A stretch of 36,038 nt of DNA from Desulfobacteraceae bacterium (lineage in GTDB: Bacteria > Desulfobacterota > Desulfobacteria > Desulfobacterales > Desulfosarcinaceae). Positions within the stretch are counted from its first letter, which is position 1, and each line of letters starts with the position of its first letter. The position numbers and the translations under genes were made by a program. The stretch covers positions 1 through 36,038 of the forward strand of contig JAAERL010000260.1 in NCBI GenBank assembly GCA_024230435.1, read 5' to 3'. The notes below the pieces were generated by a model, which saw only the letters and a list, made by a program, of their open reading frames with translations, was not told where the DNA came from and made no database searches. This document shows, one piece after another, positions 7,965-16,711 of this stretch.

Positions 7965-9746
7965 ATGATCAAAAGGTTTCTCAAAGCTGTGGAACCGCTG
8001 AGAGCGGGCTTTAATCGTTGTCAGAGTGAACAATTGGGCCCTTTTTGCACCTTTACCAATTATCGCAGGATTTGGATGAAAGGGTTTTTATTGCTGGGGG
8101 CTGTTTCACTTTTGCCCCTGGTTGTGGTTGTCCTGATTCACTACCGGCTTCTTGGAACATCTATCGATTCCGAGTTTAATCTTCGCATGGAACGTTTGAC
8201 CAGCGATGCCCGGATCAAAATTACTTCCGAAATTGAAAAACGGCTGGATATTTTTTCGTTTACCGTAAAAGAAAATACTTATGAGCAGTTAACCGCTCCG
8301 GGCGGCCTGGCAGGGATTTTGAAAAATCTCAAACTCGGATTTGACGGATTTGAGGATCTTCGCGTGATTACCCCGGCAGGCGTTCAAACGGCTTATGCAG
8401 GACCGCATGAAGTAAAAAAAACAGACTATAGTAATCAAGACTGGTTTAAGGAAAGCAAAAAGCATGATGTTTATATAAGTGCGCTGCAAAAAGACGGCGA
8501 TGCAGCTTATATGATGATTACTGCAAAATCTTTCCGCCCCGGCGGCTCTTTTTTCATCTTGGGAGCTGTTTTGCAACCCGAATTTTTGACCCAAACACTG
8601 TCTGCATACAAAACAGATGAGTATACTGATATCTTCCTTGTTAACCGTTCAGGAATTATTCAGACCACTTCAGCATTCTATGGAGATATCTTTGTAAAAT
8701 TGGCCCTGGCATTACCGGATAATGCTCCGGGGACCCAGACTTTCTTGGACAAGGATGATCAAATGGGCCCCATTATTGCGGGCTCGGCCGTTATCAGCGC
8801 CCTCGATGCCGAAACTGCTTTTATTCTCGTGGCAGTCAAACAAAAAAAGGCCATAATGAGTATCTGGAAGCGCTTGCAGACACGTTTGAACTACTTTGCG
8901 GCGTTTTGTGCTTTGGGCATTATTGTTGCAATTTCAGTGGCTTGTACGTTTGTGATTAATACGCTTTACCGGGCGGACGAGCACAAGGCTGAAACAACGG
9001 CGATGATGGAACAAAACAACCGGCTTGCTTCCATTGGGCAATTGGCGGCGGGTGTGGCCCATGAAATTAATAACCCCATGGCGCTGATTGATCAAACGGC
9101 GGGATACATAAAAGATCTTCTCGCTTTAAGAGAGCAGCCGCACAAAGGTGATAAAGAATTGGTGGAAAATATCGATTTAATAATCGATGAGGTTGAAAGG
9201 TGTGGCGGTATCACGAACCAGCTTCTTGGATTTTCGCGCAAGTTCGATATTCAGATTCAAAAAATTAACATCAAAGAAATTGTTTCTGATGTGCTTATTT
9301 TTCACCAAAAAGAGGCGCAATACCGTAATATCAAACTTACAGTGGACGTTGCGGAAGATATTCCTGAAATTGTAACCGACAGAGGTAAATTGCAGCAGAT
9401 CCTGATGAATTTGGTTAATAACGCTTTCCAGGCGATGGAAAATGGCAATTGCCTGGATATTCGCGCATTCAATGAAGAATTGAACAAAATCAGCATAACG
9501 GTCAGGGATAACGGATGCGGTATTGCTCAAGAGAGTTTGACAAAAATATTCGAACCTTTTTACACAACCAAAGAAGAAGGCATGGGAACCGGTCTGGGGC
9601 TTTCGATTACGTATGGGCTCGTAGAAAAATTAGGAGGCGGCATATCTGTCGTCAGTAAAGAAAATGAGGGCACGGTTTTTACCGTCACCTTGCCTGTCAA
9701 CGGTTTAAAGGAGAGGGTGAATTCCTATGAAAATTCTGCTGGTTGA
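7965..9746 (+). CDS. Membrane sensor histidine kinase with periplasmic Cache-type sensor
   Basis: In 593 residues: a short cytoplasmic N-terminus, a first membrane helix (about 38-62), a periplasmic region of about 240 residues of dCache type (includes the YSNQDWFKES signature near 155), a second helix (about 310-332), HisKA and HATPase_c. The phosphoacceptor is H366 in GVAHEINNPMALI. The N box (LMNLVNNAFQA), G1 box (RDNGCGI), F box (FEPFYTT) and G2 box (GTGLGLSI) are all intact. GGAAGG eight bases upstream supports the ATG. The last 20 bases overlap the receiver gene that follows, so its direct partner is very likely that protein. The signal sensed is unknown; the divergent exporter suggests sulfur anions, but that is inference. 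Confidence 0.93.
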   Translation: MIKRFLKAVEPLRAGFNRCQSEQLGPFCTFTNYRRIWMKGFLLLGAVSLLPLVVVVLIHYRLLGTSIDSEFNLRMERLTSDARIKITSEIEKRLDIFSFTVKENTYEQLTAPGGLAGILKNLKLGFDGFEDLRVITPAGVQTAYAGPHEVKKTDYSNQDWFKESKKHDVYISALQKDGDAAYMMITAKSFRPGGSFFILGAVLQPEFLTQTLSAYKTDEYTDIFLVNRSGIIQTTSAFYGDIFVKLALALPDNAPGTQTFLDKDDQMGPIIAGSAVISALDAETAFILVAVKQKKAIMSIWKRLQTRLNYFAAFCALGIIVAISVACTFVINTLYRADEHKAETTAMMEQNNRLASIGQLAAGVAHEINNPMALIDQTAGYIKDLLALREQPHKGDKELVENIDLIIDEVERCGGITNQLLGFSRKFDIQIQKINIKEIVSDVLIFHQKEAQYRNIKLTVDVAEDIPEIVTDRGKLQQILMNLVNNAFQAMENGNCLDIRAFNEELNKISITVRDNGCGIAQESLTKIFEPFYTTKEEGMGTGLGLSITYGLVEKLGGGISVVSKENEGTVFTVTLPVNGLKERVNSYENSAG

Positions 9747-10080
9747 TGATGAAGAAAAGTTCGTTATGATGTTGGCCAAAAGACTCCGGATGCGAAAAAT
9801 TGAAGCCGATTATGTCAGCACGGGGCAACAAGCCTTGGAAAAGATAAAGCATCAACGATATGATATCGCTGTGCTGGATGTTAAAATGCCCAAGATAGGC
9901 GGCATCGAATTAAAGCACAAGCTAAATGAAAGAGTCCCTGATTTAAAGATTATATTTTTAACCGGCCATGCTTCAAAGGCCGACTATGATGCCGCAGCGC
10001 AAGAAGACACCCTGTTTCTGAGCAAACCTGTGAAAATTGAAAACCTTGTCAAAATTTTGCATCAGCTAAAAAATCAATGA
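9727..10080 (+). CDS. Single-domain response regulator (CheY-like)
   Basis: A 117-residue receiver domain and nothing else. It shows D7 D8, phosphoacceptor D51 (AVLDVKMP), Thr in FLTGHA and the conserved K-P (LFLSKPV). It starts inside the end of the kinase gene and is followed eight bases later by a second kinase-like gene. With no output domain, it probably passes phosphate on or acts by binding a partner. The neighbouring kinase-like protein is the obvious candidate. Confidence 0.92.
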   Translation: MKILLVDDEEKFVMMLAKRLRMRKIEADYVSTGQQALEKIKHQRYDIAVLDVKMPKIGGIELKHKLNERVPDLKIIFLTGHASKADYDAAAQEDTLFLSKPVKIENLVKILHQLKNQ

Positions 10081-10087
10081 GGACATT

Positions 10088-10744
10088 ATGAATCACGATG
10101 ATCAATTTTGCGGTTATGAAGATCTTGCTTTTTTCGGAAAAATCAATGCAGGCATTTCCCATGAATTAAAAAATAAGCTGGCGGTCATTTCAGAAACGGC
10201 CGGCCTTATGGACGACGTGCTGGAAATGTCCAAAAAACCGGGAAAAAAGCAACTCGAAACTATCGTCACTTGCTGTAAGACCATTGTAGAAGAAGTTAAC
10301 CGCGGCTTTGGCGTTGTCAAACACATGAACTCATTTTCCCACAGTGTGGATGACCTGTTTACCGAGGTCAATCTCACCGAAACCGTGGCGCTGATGGTTC
10401 ATATTACCGGCTTTTTAAGCGATGCCTGCAAGGTCGATGTTAATTCTCAACCAGAATTCGGGCCAATGGTTTACACCTGCCCATTTCGTCTTCAAAATCT
10501 GTTGTACCACTGCTTTGTTTTTGCATTTAAGTCGGCGGGGCTTAACGGGCGCATTGACGTTTCAATTACAAAAGACGATGACGGCGCCGGACGAGTTGCT
10601 TTTTCCTATGCCCTTTCACAGCCTTGTGCGCCTTTTGCGTCAGAGGATACAAAAAAAATTGCCGCGTCCATAAACGCCGAAATACACATAGCCGACGACT
10701 GCCGGGGATTTGAAATCCTGATCCCCCGCTTAAAAGAGCATTGA
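10088..10744 (+). CDS. Histidine-kinase-like protein with degenerate ATPase domain
   Basis: The 218-residue protein has a HisKA-type helical region with phosphoacceptor H25 in GISHELKNKLAVI. The following half has the size of a HATPase domain but lacks its working motifs: the N box reads LQNLLYHCFVFAFKS without the magnesium-binding Asn, and no DNGxG G1 box or GTGLGL G2 box is present. There is no membrane segment or sensor domain. It may therefore act as a histidine phosphotransferase or as a phosphatase for the receiver protein just upstream, rather than as a kinase. It is the last gene of a three-gene operon and ends 40 bases before the convergent glycosyltransferase gene. Confidence 0.8.
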   Translation: MNHDDQFCGYEDLAFFGKINAGISHELKNKLAVISETAGLMDDVLEMSKKPGKKQLETIVTCCKTIVEEVNRGFGVVKHMNSFSHSVDDLFTEVNLTETVALMVHITGFLSDACKVDVNSQPEFGPMVYTCPFRLQNLLYHCFVFAFKSAGLNGRIDVSITKDDDGAGRVAFSYALSQPCAPFASEDTKKIAASINAEIHIADDCRGFEILIPRLKEH

Positions 10745-10784
10745 GTTTAGAGGCTTGGCCCGATTTTAAGTATTGTAATCCGGT

Positions 10785-12725
10785 CTATGCCTGTTTTTTA
10801 CCCATTTTCTGGTTTGCGGTAGAGATAAAAAACGATTCTAAGGCGTCAATGCATTCGCGGTCGTTATAAAGAAGGTAGCGCTTTTTGATTACAAGATTTT
10901 TGATGGTTGCGTAAAAATCGGGGTCTTTGGCCATTTTTACTGCAATGTTTACATAATCTTCTTCATCCTTGGCAATGGTTTGGCAAATGCCCATTCGTTT
11001 TAAAATGGCATAGGTATGCCGGCTGCGCATAAATTGCCCCGGGCAGGTGACCGGAGGCAGGCCGCAGCTTATTGCTTCTAAAGTGGAGCGCCCTCCGGAC
11101 CAGTCTAAAGGGTCCAGCAAAACGTCTGCTACCATATTAAGATTCAGATAATCTTTTCTTGTCATTTTGGGTCTGAATATGCAGTAATCATTAAAATCTA
11201 AGCCATAAGCACTGAAGGCTTTTTGAAAACGGTTTTGAATTAGCTCTTTTTGCCGGTGATTTTTTGTAATAAAAACAATTTTTGCGTTGGAAACCTGCCG
11301 GGCAATCCTGGGAAACAAGTGGTCACGGTGGGGCAGATATTTAAAGAGCGATTGGGGGCTAAGATAGACAAAATCATCTTTTCCTAAATCGAATTCCGAA
11401 CGTGATTTGGGCCTATTTATTTCTGGAGATTCAAAGCAGGTAAATAAATTCGGCATCCGGATTAATTTCTCACTGTAGTGGGATTGGCCGTTTTCGGGTT
11501 CCATTAAATCGCTGGACAAAAAGTAATCCATGGTCGGCAGGCCGCTTGTCACCGGGTGGCCCCAAAACATGCATTGAACCGGGGCAAGTCTCAGGGCGGC
11601 AAGCATAGTGGTAGGGCCATGCATGCCAATATCCGGATAGCATAAAAAATGCAAATTATCATTGTAAATACGATTCGCGCATTGGCCCTGGCTAAGGCTA
11701 CCTTTTAAATGCACAAAATGTTCAACCGATGTATTAAGATGGTGAAATTCTTCCGGCTCTTTTTCTGTGGTAGTGTAACAATAAACTTCAAATTGATTGG
11801 GATCCAGCAGGGTAATAATATTTTTGAATAAAAGTGAAACAGTATGTTGTACTAAATGATAACTGAAAAAACCGATTTTAATTCGGCCGTCTGGGTTTTT
11901 TTTAGGCATTGGCCTGGGGTGTGACCACTGAGAATATAAATTTTTCATGACAAAATGTACAAAACGGCCATATCGTTGGTAGGCCTCTAAAGTATCGATG
12001 CCCAAGTAGCAAAAGTGAAAGTTTGGAAACGTTGCCATGGCTTCTTCCAACGACCGCAAGTCTTCTTCTGTTTTGTATTGCGAGATATCTATTAATTTCT
12101 CTAAATTGGCAAGGTAGCGCTGTTTGTAATATAACATTTTTTCCGTACTGCTATAAATAAAGGGCAGCATGAGAAGATATTGCAAACGCGCAAATTGGTT
12201 TTCCGGTTCAATCTCCAGTATTTTTTTATAGAAAAATTTTTCTCTATCGTGATCCATTAAGATATAATATAATGTAGAAAGTCCTTTATAAGCGGACAAA
12301 GAGGTCTCGTCTTTGTCTATAGAGAGAACTTTTCCGAACATAAATTCCGATGCTTCGATATAATCTGGAACTTTAGAACAAGATAATTTGATTAAACCAG
12401 TAAAAATAGATCCAAGTTTAATGAGCACGAACGGATCATCTGGCGCCTTTTCATAGGCTTTTTGAAAACAAGGCATAGCATATATGGGTTGTTTTATTTT
12501 TAAATAGAGTTTTCCCAAAATTAGCCAAGTATTGGCGTTTTCCGGGCAAATGTCCAGCGATTTTTTATATAGCTCTATTGCTTCATCAAATTGTTTAAGA
12601 TCAAAGCAATAACGAGCCATTTGTAAAAAATCATCATCAGATCGTGATTCTTTTTGTTGTTGATCTGTTTTTTTGGGGTCTTTAGAACTGGTGGTCATAT
12701 TGTTTGAATTTACTATATTAGTCAT
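10785..12725 (-). CDS. TPR + GT41 O-GlcNAc transferase-like glycosyltransferase
   Basis: Residues about 32-195 form TPR-like helical repeats (DDFLQMARYCFDLKQFDEAI, ANTWLILGKLYLK). Residues 280-630 form the two-lobed GT41 catalytic region related to eukaryotic OGT/SPINDLY. Landmarks are the IGFFSYHLVQH segment (H294, position of the OGT HP motif), MFWGHPVTSGLPTMDYFLSS (387-405), LSPQSLFKYLP with the expected nucleotide-binding Lys (K462), and DPLDWSGGRSTLEAISCGLP. The enzyme should transfer a sugar from a UDP donor to Ser/Thr of proteins. There is no signal peptide. Its start overlaps the preceding small T3SS-operon gene by 8 bases, so it is part of the operon. It may modify a secretion component or be secreted itself; neither is shown. 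Confidence 0.88.
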   Translation of the reverse strand: MTNIVNSNNMTTSSKDPKKTDQQQKESRSDDDFLQMARYCFDLKQFDEAIELYKKSLDICPENANTWLILGKLYLKIKQPIYAMPCFQKAYEKAPDDPFVLIKLGSIFTGLIKLSCSKVPDYIEASEFMFGKVLSIDKDETSLSAYKGLSTLYYILMDHDREKFFYKKILEIEPENQFARLQYLLMLPFIYSSTEKMLYYKQRYLANLEKLIDISQYKTEEDLRSLEEAMATFPNFHFCYLGIDTLEAYQRYGRFVHFVMKNLYSQWSHPRPMPKKNPDGRIKIGFFSYHLVQHTVSLLFKNIITLLDPNQFEVYCYTTTEKEPEEFHHLNTSVEHFVHLKGSLSQGQCANRIYNDNLHFLCYPDIGMHGPTTMLAALRLAPVQCMFWGHPVTSGLPTMDYFLSSDLMEPENGQSHYSEKLIRMPNLFTCFESPEINRPKSRSEFDLGKDDFVYLSPQSLFKYLPHRDHLFPRIARQVSNAKIVFITKNHRQKELIQNRFQKAFSAYGLDFNDYCIFRPKMTRKDYLNLNMVADVLLDPLDWSGGRSTLEAISCGLPPVTCPGQFMRSRHTYAILKRMGICQTIAKDEEDYVNIAVKMAKDPDFYATIKNLVIKKRYLLYNDRECIDALESFFISTANQKMGKKQA

Positions 12726-13068
12726 GCCTTTCTTTCCTTCTCAACTTATCGTTTTTAGCAGAATTACCAGCTTCGGAGGTGATGTTAATCATAGCAGGTT
12801 GATTGTTAACGGGCAGTGCTTTAATTGTAACATTAGATAACATAAACACTTGCCCATCGCGCTTTAACTTTATCTCGCCAGGTGCAAGGGCTTCATTGTC
12901 TTTTTGTCCCATACTCAAATCCAACTTAAGATCGTTTGAAAAAATGACTTCATTTTGTGCTTTATCCATGTTTTTGAAATTAATTTTCAGAGAACTGGCG
13001 TTTTTAATTTTATCCTTCCAGCCAGGGTGCTTTTTTATTGCGTCTTTAAGATTGCCGGCGCCGGTCAT
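12718..13068 (-). CDS. Hypothetical protein between sctU region and glycosyltransferase
   Basis: I do not recognise this 116-residue protein. It is basic at both ends (ends LRRKERHD) with a beta-rich middle (EIKLKRDGQVFMLSNVTIKALPV). It overlaps the glycosyltransferase start by 8 bases, implying translational coupling. The start is uncertain: the ATG at 13068 has only a weak GGA upstream, and the frame stays open for eight codons further (reading GGTLELD before the Met), which could mean a non-ATG start or a 5'-truncated gene. Confidence 0.6.
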   Translation of the reverse strand: MTGAGNLKDAIKKHPGWKDKIKNASSLKINFKNMDKAQNEVIFSNDLKLDLSMGQKDNEALAPGEIKLKRDGQVFMLSNVTIKALPVNNQPAMINITSEAGNSAKNDKLRRKERHD

Positions 13069-13145
13069 GTCCAGTTCCAGTGTACCGCCCGGTTAGAATT
13101 TGATCTTGTCCCTTTCAAATAAATTATGCCAAAAAATCATGGATT

Positions 13146-13406
13146 TTAGACTTTGCGATTCGCTGTAACGGTATCTCGGACAGAATTTATTATAGCTAAG
13201 TTGTCTATCAGTTTGTTTTTAGCGCCAATATTGTTGGCAAGCGAATTGGCCCGCGCCTGTGGACTTGTTTGAAATTTTAGATGAGCAATCTTGCTACTAT
13301 TTTTCGAATTGCTGTGTGCATCTACGGTTGTGCCCATACAGGTTGCAGTTAATGCGTCCTTGGCAGCGCTACTGCTATTTTGATGGTTTACAACATTGCT
13401 ATCCAT
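13146..13406 (-). CDS. Small polar protein downstream of sctU, unknown
   Basis: An 86-residue Ser/Asn/Ala-rich protein with no motif I recognise. GGGAG lies six bases before the ATG and the start overlaps the end of sctU by 8 bases, so translation after sctU is likely. Size and composition (polar N-terminus, helical C-terminus with ARANSLANNIGAKNKLIDNL) would fit a small secreted protein or chaperone, but this is speculation. Confidence 0.6.
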   Translation of the reverse strand: MDSNVVNHQNSSSAAKDALTATCMGTTVDAHSNSKNSSKIAHLKFQTSPQARANSLANNIGAKNKLIDNLAIINSVRDTVTANRKV

Positions 13407-14463
13407 TCTGTTCTCCCTTGCTTATTCTTTCAGCCCATTTTAAAATTTCGGCCACAGGCTTGTATAAACTTCGGGGTATGAATTGGCCTTCTTCCACTGT
13501 ATTGTACAATTTTCGTGCCAGTGCTACATTTTCGATTACGGGTATCGCTTCGGCTTCAGCCGTTTTGCGAATAACCCGGGCCAGGTAATCTTTACCTTTA
13601 ACGGTAATGACCGGTACGTTTGTAATGCCCTTTTTGTAGTATATTCCCACAGCAAAGTGAGTAGGGTTGGTCACAACCACGCTAGCTTTTTTAGCGCCTT
13701 GTGCGGCATTGGACGTTGCAAGTTCGCGATGCATTTTTTTACGGTTACCCTTTATGATCGGATCGCCTTCCTGCTCCTTATGATCGCGTTTTACCTCATC
13801 TTTGGTCATACGGTTTTTTCGAATAAAATAGTATTTTTGAAAAAAGAAATCACCAATGGCAACAACAATGAAAGCTGCGCATGAAAAAGCGATTAGTTTT
13901 TGCAGTATGCTTTTCAGCGCCGCCAAAATAGCTTCTGCGCCAATTTGGGGAATACTTACCAGCATGGGTAGAGAATTTTTAATTATATAATAGACAACAA
14001 TAATTATGAAGATGATTTTAATGATGGATTTGACCAACTCTATCAAAGTGGACAAATTAAAAATTTTCTTGAATCCTTCTACCGGATTGATTTTGCTGGC
14101 ATTAGGCTTTATTGGCTCAATGGAGAATAATACGCCGAATTGCAGGATATTGCCTAAAATAGCCATAACAAATACTAATCCCATTAGCGGCATGCAAATT
14201 AAAAGAAATTCTATTCCGGTTCCAAATAAAACATCCGGAAAGGCTTCCCGGAAAGGTTTATCAAAGTATTGCACGGGAAAAAACAGCATGTTTTTCAAAT
14301 GCCGGAAAATATAATGCGAACTTGCCCATAAAAGAGCAAATGTACACACAATGCAACCTGCCGATACAACTTCCCGGCTTTTACTGATCTGGCCTTTTTT
14401 GCGCAAATCTCGTAAGCGTTTGGAGGTCGGTTTTTCAGTTTTTTCACCGCTGCTTTGGCTCAT
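13399..14463 (-). CDS. sctU: T3SS export apparatus switch protein SctU
   Basis: A 354-residue member of the YscU/FlhB family: four membrane helices (about 33-52, 85-110, 140-162, 188-208) and a cytoplasmic C-terminal domain. The autocleavage motif NPTH is intact at residues 266-269 (VVVTNPTHFAVGIYY). Self-cleavage between Asn and Pro switches export from early (needle) to later substrates, working with SctP. The N-terminus EKTEKPTSKRLRDLRKKGQ is the family signature. The ATG overlaps the sctT stop (4-base overlap), showing translational coupling. Confidence 0.97.
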   Translation of the reverse strand: MSQSSGEKTEKPTSKRLRDLRKKGQISKSREVVSAGCIVCTFALLWASSHYIFRHLKNMLFFPVQYFDKPFREAFPDVLFGTGIEFLLICMPLMGLVFVMAILGNILQFGVLFSIEPIKPNASKINPVEGFKKIFNLSTLIELVKSIIKIIFIIIVVYYIIKNSLPMLVSIPQIGAEAILAALKSILQKLIAFSCAAFIVVAIGDFFFQKYYFIRKNRMTKDEVKRDHKEQEGDPIIKGNRKKMHRELATSNAAQGAKKASVVVTNPTHFAVGIYYKKGITNVPVITVKGKDYLARVIRKTAEAEAIPVIENVALARKLYNTVEEGQFIPRSLYKPVAEILKWAERISKGEQNG

Positions 14464-15251
14464 TGAAATATCTCATTTAAGGGCTTTAAAAAAAGCGATA
14501 AATTAGAAAAATTAACCTTGAAGTAATAAAATAAAAATTGCGTGTATACAATTAAAACTGTTAATGCAATGGCGCATTTTATAGGCATGGAAAGAAAAAA
14601 AACATTTAATTGGGGAGCAAAGCGGTTCATGATCCCCATTGAAAATTCGGCTGTAAAACAAGCAATAAGAACCGGCGAAGCCAACAATACCGTTTGATAC
14701 ACCAGGTTGTCGAAGTGTTTAATAAATAAAACTATGCTTTGTGGTTCGAGTTTAGGAAAAAAAGAAAAAACAGGCCATATGCGGTATGTTTCGTAAATCA
14801 TGCTCAGCAGGGATAAAAACACTCCGGAGCAGAACATCAAGGTTATCATGGTTAGCAGCATCATGGTCGCCAGCGGTGAGCCCTGCTCTTCTAACATTTC
14901 AACAAAAGCACTTGCTATGGAAGCCCCTCTTTGGTTATCGATTAAAAATCCCACGCCATGACCTATCCAGAAAATCAGCCCCACAGCATAACCCAATAAC
15001 ACTCCTATGAAGAGCTCTTTGGCAACAATGGCGGCTATCCAGGAATGTTGTAAATCACGGGCGTCAACCTGCCCCTCAACCAATGGGTAAAGGATCAACA
15101 CAATACTTACAATAAAGCTTTGACGAACCCGCGCCATGACAACTTGTTTGCCCAGTAAAGGAGAGACGTTAAAAAAAGCTATGGGCCTTGCAATTAAAAT
15201 TAGCAGGTTAACAAGAACGTTTTGTGTAATGCCGGATAAAAAATCTAACAT
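14460..15251 (-). CDS. sctT: T3SS export apparatus membrane protein SctT
   Basis: A 263-residue polytopic protein of the YscT/FliR family, part of the SctR5-S4-T1 export gate at the centre of the basal body. The family sequence GVGFLIDNQRGASIASAF (about residues 97-114) and the C-terminal LNVFFLSMPIKCAIAL segment are clear. The start codon directly follows the sctS stop with no spacing, so it depends on coupled translation. Confidence 0.96.
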   Translation of the reverse strand: MLDFLSGITQNVLVNLLILIARPIAFFNVSPLLGKQVVMARVRQSFIVSIVLILYPLVEGQVDARDLQHSWIAAIVAKELFIGVLLGYAVGLIFWIGHGVGFLIDNQRGASIASAFVEMLEEQGSPLATMMLLTMITLMFCSGVFLSLLSMIYETYRIWPVFSFFPKLEPQSIVLFIKHFDNLVYQTVLLASPVLIACFTAEFSMGIMNRFAPQLNVFFLSMPIKCAIALTVLIVYTQFLFYYFKVNFSNLSLFLKPLNEIFQ

Positions 15252-15521
15252 CTAATTAACCATGTTGGGAAACTGTTCAAACAGCCTGTTGGCATAGCGC
15301 AACAGCTCCATGCCAGCCCAACGCGCTGTAAGTGTAAGAGTTACAATTACGGCAACCAGTTTGATTGTAAAGCTCAGCACTTGTTCCTGGATTTGGGTTA
15401 CGGCCTGAAACAAAGCTACTGCAATACCGAAAACCGCCGCAACGATAATCGGAGGCAATGATAACATCAACGTCAGGATAAGCGCCTCTAACGTCAGGTG
15501 AAGTAAGGTCGCGTCATTCAT
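15252..15521 (-). CDS. sctS: T3SS export apparatus membrane protein SctS
   Basis: An 89-residue YscS/FliQ-type protein with two membrane helices (about 13-37 and 52-70) around the conserved polar loop with AVTQIQEQVLSF, which lines the export gate. Length is normal for the family. It sits 40 bases after sctR and abuts sctT. Confidence 0.96.
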   Translation of the reverse strand: MNDATLLHLTLEALILTLMLSLPPIIVAAVFGIAVALFQAVTQIQEQVLSFTIKLVAVIVTLTLTARWAGMELLRYANRLFEQFPNMVN

Positions 15522-15561
15522 ATGGAATATACCTCATAAAGAATCTATCCTTATTAAGGTT

Positions 15562-16224
15562 CTATCTATAAGTTAGAACAATACCGTGAATCATCATGCT
15601 CCATCCATTAAGCATGACAAACAAAAGCAGTTTAAATGGTAATGAAATTGTCATTGGCGATACCATCATCATACCCATGGCCAGCAAAATGTTGGAAATA
15701 ATCAAGTCGATGGTAATAAAAGGCAAATATAGCAAAAAGCCTATTTCAAATGCGGATGTCAATTCGCTAACCGTAAAAGCAGGGACCAGGACAATCATGT
15801 CGTCTATTTTTAGTTTTTCAGCTTTTTCCTTGGGCCAAATGGCATGGGCCGATTTGAGAAAAAATTTAGCTTCTCTTGGTTGAGCATGTTTTTTTAAAAA
15901 TATCCTCAATGGCTCTGCCGTTTTTTGGGCGGCGCCGACTAATTGTTTAAAATTTTTATCCTTATTAAGGATATCCTCTTTGGAAGCAATTGCGTACATG
16001 TCTTGAGCGACAGGGGCCATAATGTACAGGCTTAAAATCATGGCCAGCCCGTTGAGCACCAGGTTGGGCGGTATTTGTTGCACACCCAGGGCATTTCGAA
16101 TAATGGCCAGAACAACAGACAGTTTTATATATGATGTGACCATGATGGCCGCAAACGGCACGAGTCCTATAACGAAAAAGCCAAGAGCAAGGTAAAATGG
16201 ATCAGCAAATGGAAACTCACTCAT
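15562..16224 (-). CDS. sctR: T3SS export apparatus membrane protein SctR
   Basis: A complete 220-residue YscR/FliP-type protein. The N-terminal helices, the family motif around TSYIKLSVVLAIIRNALGVQ (residues 30-49) and QIPPN (about 49-53), the soluble middle part, and the final pair of helices (MTISLPFKLLLFVMLNGW) are all present. It forms the pentameric ring of the export gate. The ATG overlaps the end of the upstream partial sctQ by 8 bases. The first 220 or so bases exist a second time at 16686-16908 as a disrupted copy, so this is the working gene of a partial duplication. Confidence 0.97.
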   Translation of the reverse strand: MSEFPFADPFYLALGFFVIGLVPFAAIMVTSYIKLSVVLAIIRNALGVQQIPPNLVLNGLAMILSLYIMAPVAQDMYAIASKEDILNKDKNFKQLVGAAQKTAEPLRIFLKKHAQPREAKFFLKSAHAIWPKEKAEKLKIDDMIVLVPAFTVSELTSAFEIGFLLYLPFITIDLIISNILLAMGMMMVSPMTISLPFKLLLFVMLNGWSMMIHGIVLTYR

Positions 16225-16711
16225 TGCAAAAACCTTTTACCCTGACGCCGGTCATTCCGGATAAACGCACAATCTCACCGTTTCCTATCAACTTACCGTT
16301 GGCGATAATTTGTACCGGACGGTTCTCAGGCCTGTTCATATCGAAAACAAAACCCGGCTGAAGACTTTGCAATTTGGCCATGCTGATTTTTTTTTGGCCG
16401 ATTTCAAAACGCAAATCCATGGGAAGATCGGCTAAATCAAGGGCTCGCGTCCGGCTATCTTCATAAATTTCTTCCTGGTCTGGATCCGGCTTTTCAAAGT
16501 CTGCATCAAAATCGTTGTTAACTTGATGATCGGGCATATCTTCCATGATAACTCCTTTTCCATTCCCGTTATAGATGAATTGACCTTCGCGCCAAAAGCC
16601 CTGTAGATAAAAATCCGGTCCTATTCGAATGCGGCAAGGGCCATGCTCATTTTCAAACACGCACTGATCGGGCAAAATGACATCTGTTGAGCGGCAGGGG
16701 CCATAATACAC
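16217..16711 (-). CDS. Second, C-terminal-only SctQ (duplication product)
   Basis: This open frame repeats the last 155 residues of SctQ, preceded by nine residues (GTG start, MYYGPCRST) read from sctR sequence in the wrong frame. It keeps the part of the first SPOA domain after DVILPDQ and the full last SPOA domain, ending in the same GVRVKGFCNE. About 16 residues differ from full SctQ and there is no stop or frameshift, unlike the adjacent sctR copy. The GTG start has no visible ribosome binding site. The internal ATG at 16546 has an excellent one, so the likely product is a 109-residue SctQ-C-like protein. This could supply extra C-ring/sorting-platform subunits, or be a remnant not yet decayed. 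Confidence 0.7.
   Translation of the reverse strand: MYYGPCRSTDVILPDQCVFENEHGPCRIRIGPDFYLQGFWREGQFIYNGNGKGVIMEDMPDHQVNNDFDADFEKPDPDQEEIYEDSRTRALDLADLPMDLRFEIGQKKISMAKLQSLQPGFVFDMNRPENRPVQIIANGKLIGNGEIVRLSGMTGVRVKGFCNE
16544..16559 (-). promoter_or_regulatory. Internal ribosome binding site and ATG in partial sctQ copy
   Basis: AAAAGGAG followed by five bases and ATG (complement of 16544-16559), identical to the site in full-length sctQ at 17228-17243. It would start a 109-residue C-terminal product. Confidence 0.65.

Noticed and set aside
10750-10797. Bidirectional terminator between the kinase-like gene and the glycosyltransferase (AGGC...GCCT then six T)
   Set aside because: The stem is broken by several mismatches and the T run lies inside the glycosyltransferase coding end.
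10785-12725. NleB/SseK-type arginine GlcNAc transferase effector
   Set aside because: The protein has TPR repeats and GT41 landmarks, not the short GT-A fold with DxD of NleB/SseK.
16217-16711. Treating the partial sctQ simply as a pseudogene
   Set aside because: Frame is fully open and the internal start is intact, unlike the adjacent sctR relic, so it is listed as a possible gene.
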